From: Sulfurovum sp. UBA5198
GTDB taxonomy: Bacteria; Campylobacterota; Campylobacteria; Campylobacterales; Sulfurovaceae
Assembly (NCBI GenBank): GCA_002412865.1
Contig: DHVW01000007.1
Coordinates: forward strand, 11,341-75,340
Length of the DNA: 64,000 nt
Reading direction: 5' to 3'
Shown: positions 1-9,715 of the stretch, piece after piece
Layout of the letters: every line of letters begins with the position of its first letter
Numbering within the stretch: the stretch's first letter is position 1
Translations under genes and position numbers: made by a program
The notes under the pieces: generated by a model
Told to the model about the DNA's origin: nothing
The model's database searches: none
The model's input: only the letters and a program-made list of their open reading frames with translations

Positions 1-81
1 ATGAGTGCAATGATAGAAGAAGTGGCTGTTGAAGCAGAAGTTGCTACTGAAACTGCAACAGAAACAACAACGGAGGCTTAA
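1..81 (+). CDS. rpsB: 30S ribosomal protein S2, C-terminal end (partial)
   Basis: Only the last 26 codons are inside the window. The frame runs open from base 1 to TAA at 79-81 and encodes a Glu/Ala/Thr-rich acidic tail, as seen at the end of many S2 proteins. The identity rests mainly on position: rpsB directly precedes tsf in most bacteria, and the gap here is 2 bp. The GGAGG at 72-76, inside this coding end, serves as ribosome binding site for tsf, so the pair is probably co-transcribed and coupled. The ATG at base 1 is likely an internal Met, since the gene should start upstream of the window. Confidence 0.8.
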   Translation: MSAMIEEVAVEAEVATETATETTTEA

Positions 82-83
82 TT

Positions 84-1145
84 ATGGCAAACTTTGGAGC
101 TGCGGATATTAAAAAACTCAGAGAGATGACTGATGCTGGTATGATGGATTGCAAAAAAGCACTTACTGAAGCTGATGGCAATATGGACAAAGCTGTTGAA
201 TGGCTAAGAGACCAAGGCATAGGAGCTGCAGCTAAAAAAGCTGGTAAAGTTGCTGCTGAGGGTCTTATTGGAATGAAAGTAGAAGGCAAAAAAGCAGTCA
301 TCGTAGAGCTAAACTCACAAACTGACTTTGTTGCACAAAATGATAAATTCAAAAATACACTTAGTGATATTGTGAATCATGCATTTGCTAATAACATTGA
401 CAACGCAGAGGCTCTTAACGCTTCACAAATGGCCGATATGCCATTTAGTGAATACCTATCGTTACAAATATCTACAATTGGTGAAAATCTAGTTGTTCGT
501 CGTTCTGGCATGATTAGCGGAGATGAAAATACAGCAGTTAATGGCTATATTCATGCAAATGGTCAAGTTGGTGTAATTATTGCAGCTACTTGCGATAGTG
601 CAGCTACTGCTGAGGCAATGACTGCGGCACTCAAAGATGTTTCTATGCACGCAGCTGCTATGAAACCAACTACTCTTAGCTATAAAGACTTTGACGCTGC
701 ATTTGTAGCTGATGAGACTGCTGGTAGAATTATCAAAATAGAAAAAGAGAATGAAGAGCGAAGCCGTCTTGGTAAAACACTTCTGAATATTCCTAAATAT
801 ATCTCTATGTCTCAACTAACTCCAGCTGTATTAGCTGAAGCAGAAGAGGCTATCAAAGCGAAACTAAAAGCTGAGGGTAAACCTGAGCAAATATGGGACA
901 AAATTGTTCCAGGACAAGTAGCTAGATTTATCGCAGATAACACTACTCTTGATCAAGAGCAGTGCTTGCTTGACCAAAACTTTGTAATGGATGATAGCAT
1001 CAATGTTGCTAAATATATCTCAAACAAAGCAGAGGCAGCTGGTGGAACTGCTACTATATCTACATTTATCCGTCTTGAAGTTGGTGAAGGTATTGAAGTT
1101 GCAGAAGAAGATTTTGCAGCTGAAGTCGCTAAACAAATGGCGTAA
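84..1145 (+). CDS. tsf: Elongation factor Ts
   Basis: EF-Ts is the cytoplasmic nucleotide exchange factor that recharges EF-Tu with GTP. The N-terminus has the UBA-like domain with the family signature around residues 10-30 (LREMTDAGMMDCKKAL) and the TDFVAQND exchange motif near residue 80. At 353 aa it has the long form usual in Campylobacterota, with an insert compared with the 283-aa E. coli protein. It starts 2 bp after rpsB with GGAGG at 72-76. An imperfect hairpin follows the stop. Confidence 0.97.
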   Translation: MANFGAADIKKLREMTDAGMMDCKKALTEADGNMDKAVEWLRDQGIGAAAKKAGKVAAEGLIGMKVEGKKAVIVELNSQTDFVAQNDKFKNTLSDIVNHAFANNIDNAEALNASQMADMPFSEYLSLQISTIGENLVVRRSGMISGDENTAVNGYIHANGQVGVIIAATCDSAATAEAMTAALKDVSMHAAAMKPTTLSYKDFDAAFVADETAGRIIKIEKENEERSRLGKTLLNIPKYISMSQLTPAVLAEAEEAIKAKLKAEGKPEQIWDKIVPGQVARFIADNTTLDQEQCLLDQNFVMDDSINVAKYISNKAEAAGGTATISTFIRLEVGEGIEVAEEDFAAEVAKQMA

Positions 1146-1146
1146 A

Positions 1147-1170
1147 TTCAAATGGCACTCGCCGTTTGAA
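1147..1170 (+). terminator. Hairpin after tsf
   Basis: A 10-bp stem (TTCAAATGGC / GCCGTTTGAA with one G-U pair) and a 4-base loop begin one base after the tsf stop. No T-run follows, so it may be a 3' end stabiliser or a Rho-assisted terminator rather than a classic intrinsic one. It separates tsf from the convergent patatin gene. Confidence 0.5.
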
Positions 1171-1195
1171 ACAACTAATAACTATCAATTTATTC

Positions 1196-1945
1196 TTAAA
1201 TATATTTTTTCAATAACACTTTAGCATCAATATATCCAAGCTCAAACATCTCATCTAAGTGCTTAAATGAAACTAGAGAATAGTCACGTAACTTATCATT
1301 AGTGATAACACTATCGCAATTCTTTTGACTATTTTGTGAATTAGAGTAAGTATTCAGATACACTGTTCTTTTTATGAAATCATACATGCTGTGTTGCTTT
1401 TGAGATATATTTATTGGGTGTAAATTCACGCCAACAATTGGATAATTATAGTTCAAAAGTGGCATAAATGGCATATGGTTTACAAAACCACCATCTGCAA
1501 GCAAATGACCTTCATGCTCAACAGGAGGAAAAAGAGGAACAAGTGCGCAAGATCCAAAACAGAGCTTTGGAATCTTTCCACTAGAATAATACAGCTCTTG
1601 ACCGCTTATCAAATCTAATGCAGTCACAAACATAGGCATATTTAACTTCTCTAAACTTTCACACGGTATAAGCTCGTTGATTATTTGCGTATTATAATTT
1701 ATTTTAAATATAGATTTACGAAAATAATTAAAAGAAAATATATCCCTAAATTCAGGAGATTTGAAAATCTCAAGCTGTCTTTGAGGCTTAACACCGGCTG
1801 CGTAGCTTGTTCCTATGACGGCTCCAATAGAAGTCCCACAAATAGCTTTAACTGATATTCCCATCTCGTCAATTCTCTGCAATACACCAAGATGATATGC
1901 CCCTCTAGCCGCACCACCAGATAATGCTAGCGAAATTCCACTCAT
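1196..1945 (-). CDS. Patatin-like phospholipase (RssA/YchK type)
   Basis: A 249-aa soluble patatin-family serine hydrolase. The glycine-rich oxyanion loop LSGGAARG is at residues 8-15, the nucleophile elbow GTSIG has Ser39, and the catalytic Asp lies in DGGF (Asp151): a complete Ser-Asp dyad. These enzymes cleave acyl chains from phospholipids; the physiological substrate here is unknown. An upstream ATG at 1957 is possible, but the ATG at 1945 overlaps the TGA of the LpxH-like gene (ATGA, 1942-1945), which indicates translational coupling, so that start is preferred. No signal peptide is seen. Confidence 0.88.
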   Translation of the reverse strand: MSGISLALSGGAARGAYHLGVLQRIDEMGISVKAICGTSIGAVIGTSYAAGVKPQRQLEIFKSPEFRDIFSFNYFRKSIFKINYNTQIINELIPCESLEKLNMPMFVTALDLISGQELYYSSGKIPKLCFGSCALVPLFPPVEHEGHLLADGGFVNHMPFMPLLNYNYPIVGVNLHPINISQKQHSMYDFIKRTVYLNTYSNSQNSQKNCDSVITNDKLRDYSLVSFKHLDEMFELGYIDAKVLLKKYI

Positions 1946-2679
1946 ACTTGCTCCCAATGTATTACTTCAAACCTACCATCATAATGCTCAACAATAGCAC
2001 TACAATTCTCTACCCAATCACCACAATTATAGTATATTATATCTTCTATCATCTTTGCTTCTGGCTTATGAATATGACCACATATCACACCATCATATTT
2101 TTTATGTTTAGCGTGGGCCGTGAGTATCTCTTCAAAGTTATTAATAAAACTAATTGAACTTTTAACATTGTCCTTGATATATTTAGAGAACGACCAATAT
2201 CTATTTATACCACACATTTTACGAAAATTATTTAGTATATGATTTAAAAATAATACAAAGTCATAGCCTATATCCCCAGCTATTGCAAGCCATTTATGGG
2301 TCATAGTTATACTATCAAAAAAATCACCATGAGTCACAAGGTATCTTTTACCATCAACACCAATATGCGTAAGCTCATTTACTATTTGCAAATTATCTCC
2401 CATGAAAAGTGGTGCAAAAGGACGCAAAAACTCATCATGATTTCCAGTAATAAAACATACTTCGGTTCCTTTGCGTGCTTTTTTGAGAACTTTTTGAATA
2501 ATATTGGAGTGTGATTGCAACCATTTGAATTTTCTCTTTATAGCCCAACCATCTATGATGTCACCAACAAAAAACAGCTTGTCACTCTCGTTATGTTTTA
2601 AAAAATTCAAAAACTCATGAGCTTTTGCATATTTAGTTCCTAAGTGTATATCCGAGATAAATATCGATTTATATTGCAT
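1942..2679 (-). CDS. LpxH-like UDP-2,3-diacylglucosamine diphosphatase family metallophosphatase
   Basis: Calcineurin-type phosphoesterase of 245 aa with the full dinuclear metal-site set in order: SDIHLGT (residues 9-15), GDIIDGW (~40), GNHDE (~80), THGDFFD (~115) and GHIHKPE (~200). LpxH removes UMP from UDP-2,3-diacylglucosamine in lipid A synthesis, and this family resembles the LpxH-like branch. It might act on another nucleotide-linked or phospholipid substrate. Its stop overlaps the start of the patatin-type lipase, so the two are made together, which fits a lipid or envelope role. The gene is divergent from the acyltransferase fusion at 2816. Confidence 0.75.
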   Translation of the reverse strand: MQYKSIFISDIHLGTKYAKAHEFLNFLKHNESDKLFFVGDIIDGWAIKRKFKWLQSHSNIIQKVLKKARKGTEVCFITGNHDEFLRPFAPLFMGDNLQIVNELTHIGVDGKRYLVTHGDFFDSITMTHKWLAIAGDIGYDFVLFLNHILNNFRKMCGINRYWSFSKYIKDNVKSSISFINNFEEILTAHAKHKKYDGVICGHIHKPEAKMIEDIIYYNCGDWVENCSAIVEHYDGRFEVIHWEQV

Positions 2680-2815
2680 GTGATTATTTTATTGCAAAAT
2701 AGTAACAAATAAATTACACAGTATAAAAGCGATTGCCAAAATAGTCTGGATTTGATCTTGCATTTAGCACACAAAATATCAAATACGATATAATATTTCT
2801 TTTATAAGGATACAG

Positions 2816-5800
2816 ATGAGAGAGCTTTTTAGGTTTGTAGGATTTATGCCATTTCTATGGATAGTATTTTTGAATTCTGCTGTGGATGTCGCACATAAAA
2901 TTACACTACAAAATGTTTTACTTAAAAGCTTTGATGGTGGTGAGCTTATTATACTCACAGCACTTGTGAATGCAATGATATTGTTGCCTTTTATATTTTT
3001 ATTTTCTCCATCAGGTTTTATTGGAGATAGATTTGCAAAGGTAATTACTGCCAGATATGCTGCATTTGCAGCTATTTTGATATCTTTGGCTATTACTATT
3101 AGCTATTATATGGGTGAGTTTTATGTAGCATTTGGGCTTACTTTGCTGCTCTCGGTACAGAGTGCAATGTACGCTCCTGCAAAATACGGCATGATAAAGG
3201 AGCTAACTGGTGAAGATAATCTTGGCGAAGCCAATGGGGCAGTTCAGGCTATAAATATACTGGCTATTCTAATATCCTCACTTCTATTTTCGATAGTTTT
3301 TGAATACCTCTATTTAAAAGATATTTTGACACCATCAGAGATATTGCGTTCAGTTGCACCTATTGGTTGGTTACTTGTGGTACTTTCATCAATTGAGTGG
3401 TTATTGACATTCAAGATGCCGCTCGCACCTAGTAAATCTCCAGAAATAAGCTTTTCAATAAAAAGTTTTTTCTCCCTAAACTATCTAAAAACTAATATGA
3501 AAACACTCAAGAAGGACGAAAATGTTTGGCTTGGCATAATCGGGCTTAGTATATTTTGGGGTGTTGGGCAACTAGTTCTTGCTGCATTTCCAGCTCATTA
3601 CAAAAGTGTAATGGGCGAAGATAATGCAGTTATGATACAGATTATTCTTGCTCTTAGTGGTGTTGGTGTTGTGACTGGTTCACTATTAGCTGGCAAATAT
3701 TCAAGGCATCATATAGAGCTTGGTATTGTGCCACTTGGTGCTGTTGGACTTCTAGTTTCACTTGTTATTTTTGCATATGCGACAACTATTCCCATGATGA
3801 TTTTTGCTAGTTTACTCTTTGGTTTATTTGGTGGCTTATTTATTGTTCCACTTAATGCTCTAATCCAGTTTTTCGCACCACCAAAAGAAGAAGGTACAAT
3901 TCTAGCTGGTAGCAATTTTATACAAAATATTGTTATGGTTGGATTTTTAGCATTCTCAGTTATAACTGTAGAATTTTTAAAATTTGATGCAAAAGCTCTA
4001 TTTTTGAGTGCAGGATTTGTTACACTTATTGGCTCATTGTTTGTAATCAAAAAGATTCCACATCTCTTTACTAGAGTGCTTTTGATGCCGATACTCAAAA
4101 CGAGATACAAACTCACAGCAACAGGTATACAAAATATTACAAAAACTGGTGGGATGCTTTTGCTTGGTAATCATATTAGTTTTTTAGATTGGTTATTGCT
4201 GCAAGTGGCATCTCCAAGACCGATTAAATTTGTAATGGCAAAGAGCTATTACAACATATGGTATCTAAGGTGGTTTTTGGATTTCTTTAATGTCATACCG
4301 ATATCAAGCATAGGTAGCAAGGGTGCGTTAGAAGCAGTGAAACAAAGACTAAACAATGGAGAAGTAGTCGCTATATTTCCAGAGGGTCGTATAAGTTATA
4401 ATGGTCAAATGAATGAATTCAAAAAAGGGTATGAGCTAGCCCTTGGTGACACCAACCACCCAATAGTTCCGTTTTATATTCATGGCTTGTGGGGCTCGAC
4501 ATTCTCTAAGGCAAATGGGTTTTATAAGAGCATGATAGGTAATGGGGCTAGGAGAAGTGTGCGGGTAGCTTTTGGTAAGCCAATGTCCTCAACTGCAAAA
4601 CCACACGAAGTAAAGCAAGAGGTCACAGAATTATCAAACCAAACATGGTCCCACATGATAGATAATCTTGGTACATTGCCACAACATTGGCTAAGATCAG
4701 CAAAATCAAATCTTAAAAAACGAGCTATTGTGGACAGTACGGGGGCAGATTTATCTAATCTAAAGATGATTACTGCGGTGTTTATGTTTTCTAACTACTT
4801 TAAAAATTTAAATAGTGAAAACATTGGTGTAATTTTACCAGCTTCAGCCATTGGTTCAATAGCTAACATGGCACTTATGGTTACAGGGAAAGTGCCAGTA
4901 AATCTAAACTATACACTTAGTAGTGAAGCTATGATGTATGCGCTAGACAAAGCCTCTATTAAGCATATCATCACTTCACGCAAATTTGTCACTAAGCTTG
5001 AGAGTAAAGGATTTGAATTTTCTACTACAATAAAAGACAAGCTGATATTTGCAGAAGATATAGGCGAAAGCTTCTCTAGGTCGAATAAGGCAAACTCACT
5101 ACTAAAATCACTCCTATTGCCTAGATTTTTATTGGAATTTTTGTATATAAAAAAGGTGGATACGAACCAAACGGCAACGATTTTATTTAGTAGTGGAAGT
5201 GAAGGTATGCCAAAAGGGGTAGAGCTAACACATAAAAACATCATGGCAAATATTAAACAAGTATCTGCACTTTTGAACTTTCAAGATAAAGATGTGATGC
5301 TAAATTCGCTGCCCATATTCCATTCTTTTGGACTAACAGTAACAACACTTCTTCCATTGTGTGAAGGGGTAAGTATCATCAGTGTGCCAGACCCAACAGA
5401 TGCCGTTGCTGTTGGCACGTTGGCTGCAAGACACGGGGCTACTATTATGTTTGGGACTTCAACGTTTTATAGACTATATACCATGAATAGAAAACTACAC
5501 CCTCTAATGTTTGGAACGATTCGCATGGCGGTTGCAGGGGCAGAAAAACTAAAACCAGAGGTACAAAAAAACTTCAAAGAGAAGTTTGGGCTAGATATCC
5601 AAGAGGGATATGGGGCTACAGAAACATCGCCAGTTGTGTCAGTTAATATGCCAAATTCACTTGATTTGGATTCAATGCAAGTAGTAATAGGCAACAAAGA
5701 AGGCACAGTGGGACAAGGAATCCCTGGAACAATAATACGAATTATTGACCCGCAGACAAATGAGATATTAGCACCAAATATAGATGGTATGATATTAGTT

Positions 5801-6268
5801 GGTGGGTCACAAGTCACGAAAGGTTATCTTGGTGATCCTGAAAAAACAGAGAGTGTGATAGTTACGATAGATGGTATTAGATATTACAAAACTGGCGATA
5901 AAGGGCATCTTGATGAAGATGGATTTATCACGATAGTTGACAGATATAGTAGATTTGCAAAAATAGGGGGAGAGATGATAAGCCTAGGCATGGTTGAGGA
6001 GTCGATAGAAAAACTTTTCGGGGATAACATTCAAGCTGTTGCAGTGGCACTAAATGATGACAAAAAAGGCGAACAAGTTGCACTTTTATTTAGTGGCAAA
6101 TTAGACAGTGAAACAGTAAAACAACAAATAAAAAGTAGCGAAATAATACCGTTAATGCAGCCAAGCCTATATATAAGACTAGATGAATTACCTAAACTAG
6201 CCAGCGGTAAAACAGATTTCTCAAAAGCAAAAACTATTGCTATGGAACAATTAAATGCAAACAGTTGA
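2816..6268 (+). CDS. LplT-Aas-type fusion: lysophospholipid MFS transporter / PlsC acyltransferase / acyl-ACP synthetase
   Basis: An 1150-aa three-domain protein. Residues ~1-420 form an MFS permease with about 12 hydrophobic segments. Residues ~430-620 form a PlsC-type acyltransferase with NHISFLD (the NHx4D motif) and FPEGRIS. Residues ~640-1150 form an AMP-forming ligase with SSGSEGMPKG (P-loop), GYGATETSP and YKTGDKG. E. coli splits this between LplT, which flips lyso-PE inward, and Aas, which activates a fatty acid on ACP and re-acylates it. Here the route is on one membrane-bound chain. RBS AAGGA sits 6 bp upstream of ATG 2816. The next gene overlaps its end by 14 bp. Confidence 0.9.
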   Translation: MRELFRFVGFMPFLWIVFLNSAVDVAHKITLQNVLLKSFDGGELIILTALVNAMILLPFIFLFSPSGFIGDRFAKVITARYAAFAAILISLAITISYYMGEFYVAFGLTLLLSVQSAMYAPAKYGMIKELTGEDNLGEANGAVQAINILAILISSLLFSIVFEYLYLKDILTPSEILRSVAPIGWLLVVLSSIEWLLTFKMPLAPSKSPEISFSIKSFFSLNYLKTNMKTLKKDENVWLGIIGLSIFWGVGQLVLAAFPAHYKSVMGEDNAVMIQIILALSGVGVVTGSLLAGKYSRHHIELGIVPLGAVGLLVSLVIFAYATTIPMMIFASLLFGLFGGLFIVPLNALIQFFAPPKEEGTILAGSNFIQNIVMVGFLAFSVITVEFLKFDAKALFLSAGFVTLIGSLFVIKKIPHLFTRVLLMPILKTRYKLTATGIQNITKTGGMLLLGNHISFLDWLLLQVASPRPIKFVMAKSYYNIWYLRWFLDFFNVIPISSIGSKGALEAVKQRLNNGEVVAIFPEGRISYNGQMNEFKKGYELALGDTNHPIVPFYIHGLWGSTFSKANGFYKSMIGNGARRSVRVAFGKPMSSTAKPHEVKQEVTELSNQTWSHMIDNLGTLPQHWLRSAKSNLKKRAIVDSTGADLSNLKMITAVFMFSNYFKNLNSENIGVILPASAIGSIANMALMVTGKVPVNLNYTLSSEAMMYALDKASIKHIITSRKFVTKLESKGFEFSTTIKDKLIFAEDIGESFSRSNKANSLLKSLLLPRFLLEFLYIKKVDTNQTATILFSSGSEGMPKGVELTHKNIMANIKQVSALLNFQDKDVMLNSLPIFHSFGLTVTTLLPLCEGVSIISVPDPTDAVAVGTLAARHGATIMFGTSTFYRLYTMNRKLHPLMFGTIRMAVAGAEKLKPEVQKNFKEKFGLDIQEGYGATETSPVVSVNMPNSLDLDSMQVVIGNKEGTVGQGIPGTIIRIIDPQTNEILAPNIDGMILVGGSQVTKGYLGDPEKTESVIVTIDGIRYYKTGDKGHLDEDGFITIVDRYSRFAKIGGEMISLGMVEESIEKLFGDNIQAVAVALNDDKKGEQVALLFSGKLDSETVKQQIKSSEIIPLMQPSLYIRLDELPKLASGKTDFSKAKTIAMEQLNANS

Positions 6269-7235
6269 TTTTCATACACATTTACTCAGTAGCGAACTTA
6301 GCTTTGATAGGATTTATGACAAATTAGCAATTAAGTTTTTTGGAGAAAAAATGGGCTTGGATAAAAATATGGCACTAAAAAGTCCATATACTGCATACAC
6401 GCAAGCACTTATTTCCAATATAAAAAATTCAAAATATGTATCAAAATCTGTAATTTTTGGTGTTGATGGTAGGTTTGATTATAGTGGAACAGAGATGCAT
6501 AGAGACAAAACTGTATGCGCATCAAATGAAGATGTATTAAAACTTTATAAGGAGAATAGAGATATATTTATTCCATTTTTCTCGATAAACCCTATGCGTC
6601 ACGATGCACTTGAACTCATTGATAAATATCATGCACTAGGCTTCAAGGGTGCTAAATTCTTGCAAAACTATTGGGGTGTGGACACTAGAGATGATAAGTA
6701 TTTGCCATATTTTGAAAAACTTGCCAAACTAAACATTCCACTAATAGTGCATGTTGGGAGCGAAAGTAGTGTTCTTAGCGATAAATCATGTGAATGTATT
6801 GAGATGTTAGATGCACCATTAAAAGCTGGGGTAAAAACTGTTGCCGCACATATGGCACTTAGTTATTCGCCACTTCGTCCTATTAAGGCTATATCTAAAA
6901 AACCACGAAACTTTGGGAAGGAGTATCATAGATTACTAGCAATGCTTGAAATGCACGATAATCTATATGCCGATATTTCAGCACTACTCACTCCTGTGCG
7001 AGCAAAAGCCTTGCCACATTTGGCATCACAAAAACATATACACCATAAATTGTTATTTGGGACTGATTATCCTGTGCCTTTTAGTGCTATATTTACCAGC
7101 TATGATTTGCCTCTTTCCAAAAGAAGAGAGATAGAATCCGAACCAAACACTCTTGATAGGTATACAAAGGCTATTTTGGAATACTTTCCAAAAGAGAGCG
7201 AGATGTATACTAATTGGCAAAAGCTTTTAACTTGA
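6255..7235 (+). CDS. Amidohydrolase_2 family metal-dependent hydrolase
   Basis: A 326-aa TIM-barrel hydrolase. It opens with the metal-binding DFHTHL motif (HxH, residues 5-10) and has GFKGAKF near 135, IVHVGS near 165, AAHMAL near 195 and the late catalytic Asp in FGTDYPVP near 275. This is the order expected for the ACMSD/amidohydrolase-related group, which hydrolyses or decarboxylates carboxylic substrates. The substrate cannot be read from sequence. The start lies within the last 14 bp of the acyltransferase fusion, so it is probably co-translated, possibly linking it to lipid turnover. Confidence 0.8.
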   Translation: MQTVDFHTHLLSSELSFDRIYDKLAIKFFGEKMGLDKNMALKSPYTAYTQALISNIKNSKYVSKSVIFGVDGRFDYSGTEMHRDKTVCASNEDVLKLYKENRDIFIPFFSINPMRHDALELIDKYHALGFKGAKFLQNYWGVDTRDDKYLPYFEKLAKLNIPLIVHVGSESSVLSDKSCECIEMLDAPLKAGVKTVAAHMALSYSPLRPIKAISKKPRNFGKEYHRLLAMLEMHDNLYADISALLTPVRAKALPHLASQKHIHHKLLFGTDYPVPFSAIFTSYDLPLSKRREIESEPNTLDRYTKAILEYFPKESEMYTNWQKLLT

Positions 7236-7237
7236 AC

Positions 7238-8101
7238 TTATTCATCTTCACAACTACTCTCTTTGATTGTTTTATAAAAGTATGCCAATCCAACAAACAT
7301 AAGTGTAGTACCAAACAGTAGCCAAAAAGCAGATAACATATTTTGATAGTCTGACAATGCAATCTTAAATACTACCATTAGACTCTCAATAGCTAAAGCT
7401 ATTATTATTGATACTAAAAATTTACCTAAAATCTTGTATTGTCTATCCTCTTCTTGATGAAATGTTCTAAATAAAACTTCATGTTCAAAAATTTGATTTG
7501 AAAGATCAGATATTGCGATACCTAAAGTAATTGATATAATTGATTTAAAAATACTATGCAACAAATCTGTTTCTGTATTTTCAAAAAATATCATTACAAA
7601 TGCATATACGCCATACAAAATCAGCGAAATTGCAACAATTGCAAGAGAAAGTGCGCCAATAAAATATACACTTCTTTTAAACTTATCATATAAGCTATTA
7701 AATTCAATAAGCTTAAGCTCCTCTAGAAGCCCTATCAGGTTGATATCAAAAACATAATAAATATTTTTATAATACCTAACCACTGTGACACTAGCTCTAC
7801 CAGTCGTGTGATGAATATATGGATTGGATATATAAAATCCATCTTCGTCTGGTGTCACCATAGAAAAATATTGTTTTTTATTACTACCTTGGCTCTCTAT
7901 GTCATGTTTTTTTCTGCAAATTGCTGGTGAGATTTGCATATAGTTTTCATCAACACTATATAATATTTGGATTATTTTGTTATCTTTTAAAATTCTATCA
8001 GCATTCTCGATATAGTCTCTAGGTAGATTTTTAATAAGTGTTATTATGAATTCATCGATATTAGTTTTATTTTTTTTATAGATATTTACAACTTCTTTCA
8101 T
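7238..8101 (-). CDS. Membrane protein with N-terminal PDC/Cache-like sensor region
   Basis: A 287-aa protein not assigned to a named gene. Residues ~1-135 look like a small PDC/Cache-type sensing domain: helical start, then SPAICRKKH, the turn DEDGFYISNPYIHHTTGRASVTVVRYY and a closing YYVFDIN strand. Residues ~145-280 hold about four membrane segments. No kinase, HAMP, GGDEF or methyl-accepting region follows, so it may be a stand-alone sensor or a partner of another signalling protein. It converges with the amidohydrolase (2-bp gap) and has no operon partner. The assignment is inferred from pattern only. Confidence 0.55.
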   Translation of the reverse strand: MKEVVNIYKKNKTNIDEFIITLIKNLPRDYIENADRILKDNKIIQILYSVDENYMQISPAICRKKHDIESQGSNKKQYFSMVTPDEDGFYISNPYIHHTTGRASVTVVRYYKNIYYVFDINLIGLLEELKLIEFNSLYDKFKRSVYFIGALSLAIVAISLILYGVYAFVMIFFENTETDLLHSIFKSIISITLGIAISDLSNQIFEHEVLFRTFHQEEDRQYKILGKFLVSIIIALAIESLMVVFKIALSDYQNMLSAFWLLFGTTLMFVGLAYFYKTIKESSCEDE

Positions 8102-8176
8102 ATTTAATCCTTCTGAATTAATATCATTATAGCATTATTTTAGAAATGATTGAAAAATTTATAAAGAAATTTTATT

Positions 8177-8209
8177 TTAAAAAAGCTGACTAAAGGCAAG
8201 TGCCTTTAG
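8177..8209 (-). terminator. Intrinsic terminator of glnA
   Basis: Read on the minus strand after the glnA stop: a 9-bp perfect stem CTAAAGGCA / TGCCTTTAG with a 2-base centre (8190-8209), then TCAGC and a run of six T. This is a good Rho-independent terminator. Confidence 0.8.
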
Positions 8210-8218
8210 GAATATTAT

Positions 8219-9646
8219 TTAGCAAGAGTAAGTGCTTCTCATCTCAAAAGGAGTTGGTCTAGCTTCATCTGGCCATACTTGTCTCTCGAATTGATAATGT
8301 TGATAAACATTGATAAATTCAGGTGTCATTACAGGTAGTAAGAATGCATTATCGGCTATAAGACCTTCCATTGCTTCTCTTAGCGTATGAGGCATTTGAG
8401 GGATTTTTCTCTCTCTAATCTCATCTAGGCTAAGCTCGTAAAGATCCTCATCCATTGGACCAACAGGAACATATTTATTTTTAATACCATCAAGTCCTGC
8501 TAGCATCAATACTGCGAAACAAAGATATGGACATGAGGCAGAGTCAGGGAATCTAGTCTCAATTCTAACAGCCATTTCGCCTGCACCATATGGGATACGA
8601 CATGATGCTGAACGGTTTTGACTAGAGTAAGTCAATATGCTTGGAGCTTCAAATCCTGGGATAAGTCTCTTATATGAATTTGTAACTGGATTTGTAAACG
8701 CTGCTACTGCTGCTGAGTGCTTGAATATTCCACCCAAGTAGTGCAATGCCATCTCACTTAGATTACCATAAGCACCTTGTGTGTAGAATAAGTTTTTACC
8801 ATTTTTCCAGATAGATTGGTGTACATGCATACCATTACCATTATCACCATATAGAGGTTTTGGCATAAATGTTGCACTTTTACCGTTCATGTGGGCTACC
8901 ATTTTTATAACATATTTTAGTTTCTGAACATTATCTGCTGCTTCTACAAGAGTACCGAATTTAACACCGATTTCATGTTGTCCTTGTGCTACTTCGTGGT
9001 GACCTAGCATTACTTCTAAACCAACATCTTCAAGAACTTGCATCATCTCAGCTCTCAAATCAACACCACTATCAATAGGCATTACTGGGAAGTATCCGCC
9101 CTTTGTTCTGGCACGGTGACCCATATTTCCAAATTCCATCTCTTTGTCGTCATTCCATTCACCATCAACACTATCAACTCTATAGTATGATTCATTTACG
9201 CCAAGCTTGATTTTAACATCTTCGAATACGAAAAATTCATTTTCAGGACCAAAGAAAGCTTCATCGCCAACTCCTGATTCAGCTAGATATTTCAATGTTT
9301 TCTTTGCAATACTTCTAGGGCATTTCTCATAAAGGTCATTTTTATATATATCATATACATCACAGATTAGGATAACTGTGCTATCAGCCGTAAATGGGTC
9401 CAAAAATGCTGTATCAATATCTGGCTTTAGTATCATATCTGATTTATTGATTGGCTGCCATGCTTCGATTGATGAACCATCAAATGGCAGTCCAGCCTCA
9501 AGCATACCTGCATTTACTGCACTCATTCTATAGCTCACATGATGCCACATACCTTTTAAATCTGTAAATCTAAAATCTACAAATCCTACTTCGTTCTCTT
9601 CACAATATGTGAAAAACTCTTCTATACTACTGACAAATTTGCCCAT
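8219..9646 (-). CDS. glnA: Glutamine synthetase, type I
   Basis: A 475-aa GSI that joins ammonia to glutamate with ATP. Seen are the N-terminal beta-grasp, the Asp-loop FDGSSIEAW (~55), the metal-binding GPENEFF (~138), the catalytic block NGNGMHVHQSIW (~270), the glutamate loop PGFEAP (~340) and NRSASCRIP (~355). The Tyr of DEDLYELS near residue 405 matches the adenylylation-site region, so control by GlnE-type modification is possible; no glnE is in the window. It is monocistronic, with a strong terminator, and lies downstream of the PHP phosphatase in the same direction. Confidence 0.97.
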   Translation of the reverse strand: MGKFVSSIEEFFTYCEENEVGFVDFRFTDLKGMWHHVSYRMSAVNAGMLEAGLPFDGSSIEAWQPINKSDMILKPDIDTAFLDPFTADSTVILICDVYDIYKNDLYEKCPRSIAKKTLKYLAESGVGDEAFFGPENEFFVFEDVKIKLGVNESYYRVDSVDGEWNDDKEMEFGNMGHRARTKGGYFPVMPIDSGVDLRAEMMQVLEDVGLEVMLGHHEVAQGQHEIGVKFGTLVEAADNVQKLKYVIKMVAHMNGKSATFMPKPLYGDNGNGMHVHQSIWKNGKNLFYTQGAYGNLSEMALHYLGGIFKHSAAVAAFTNPVTNSYKRLIPGFEAPSILTYSSQNRSASCRIPYGAGEMAVRIETRFPDSASCPYLCFAVLMLAGLDGIKNKYVPVGPMDEDLYELSLDEIRERKIPQMPHTLREAMEGLIADNAFLLPVMTPEFINVYQHYQFERQVWPDEARPTPFEMRSTYSC

Positions 9647-9715
9647 TGATGCTCCTTGATATTTTAATAGCTATATTATATCCACATATTTACTAAACTA
9701 TCGTTTAATATCTGT

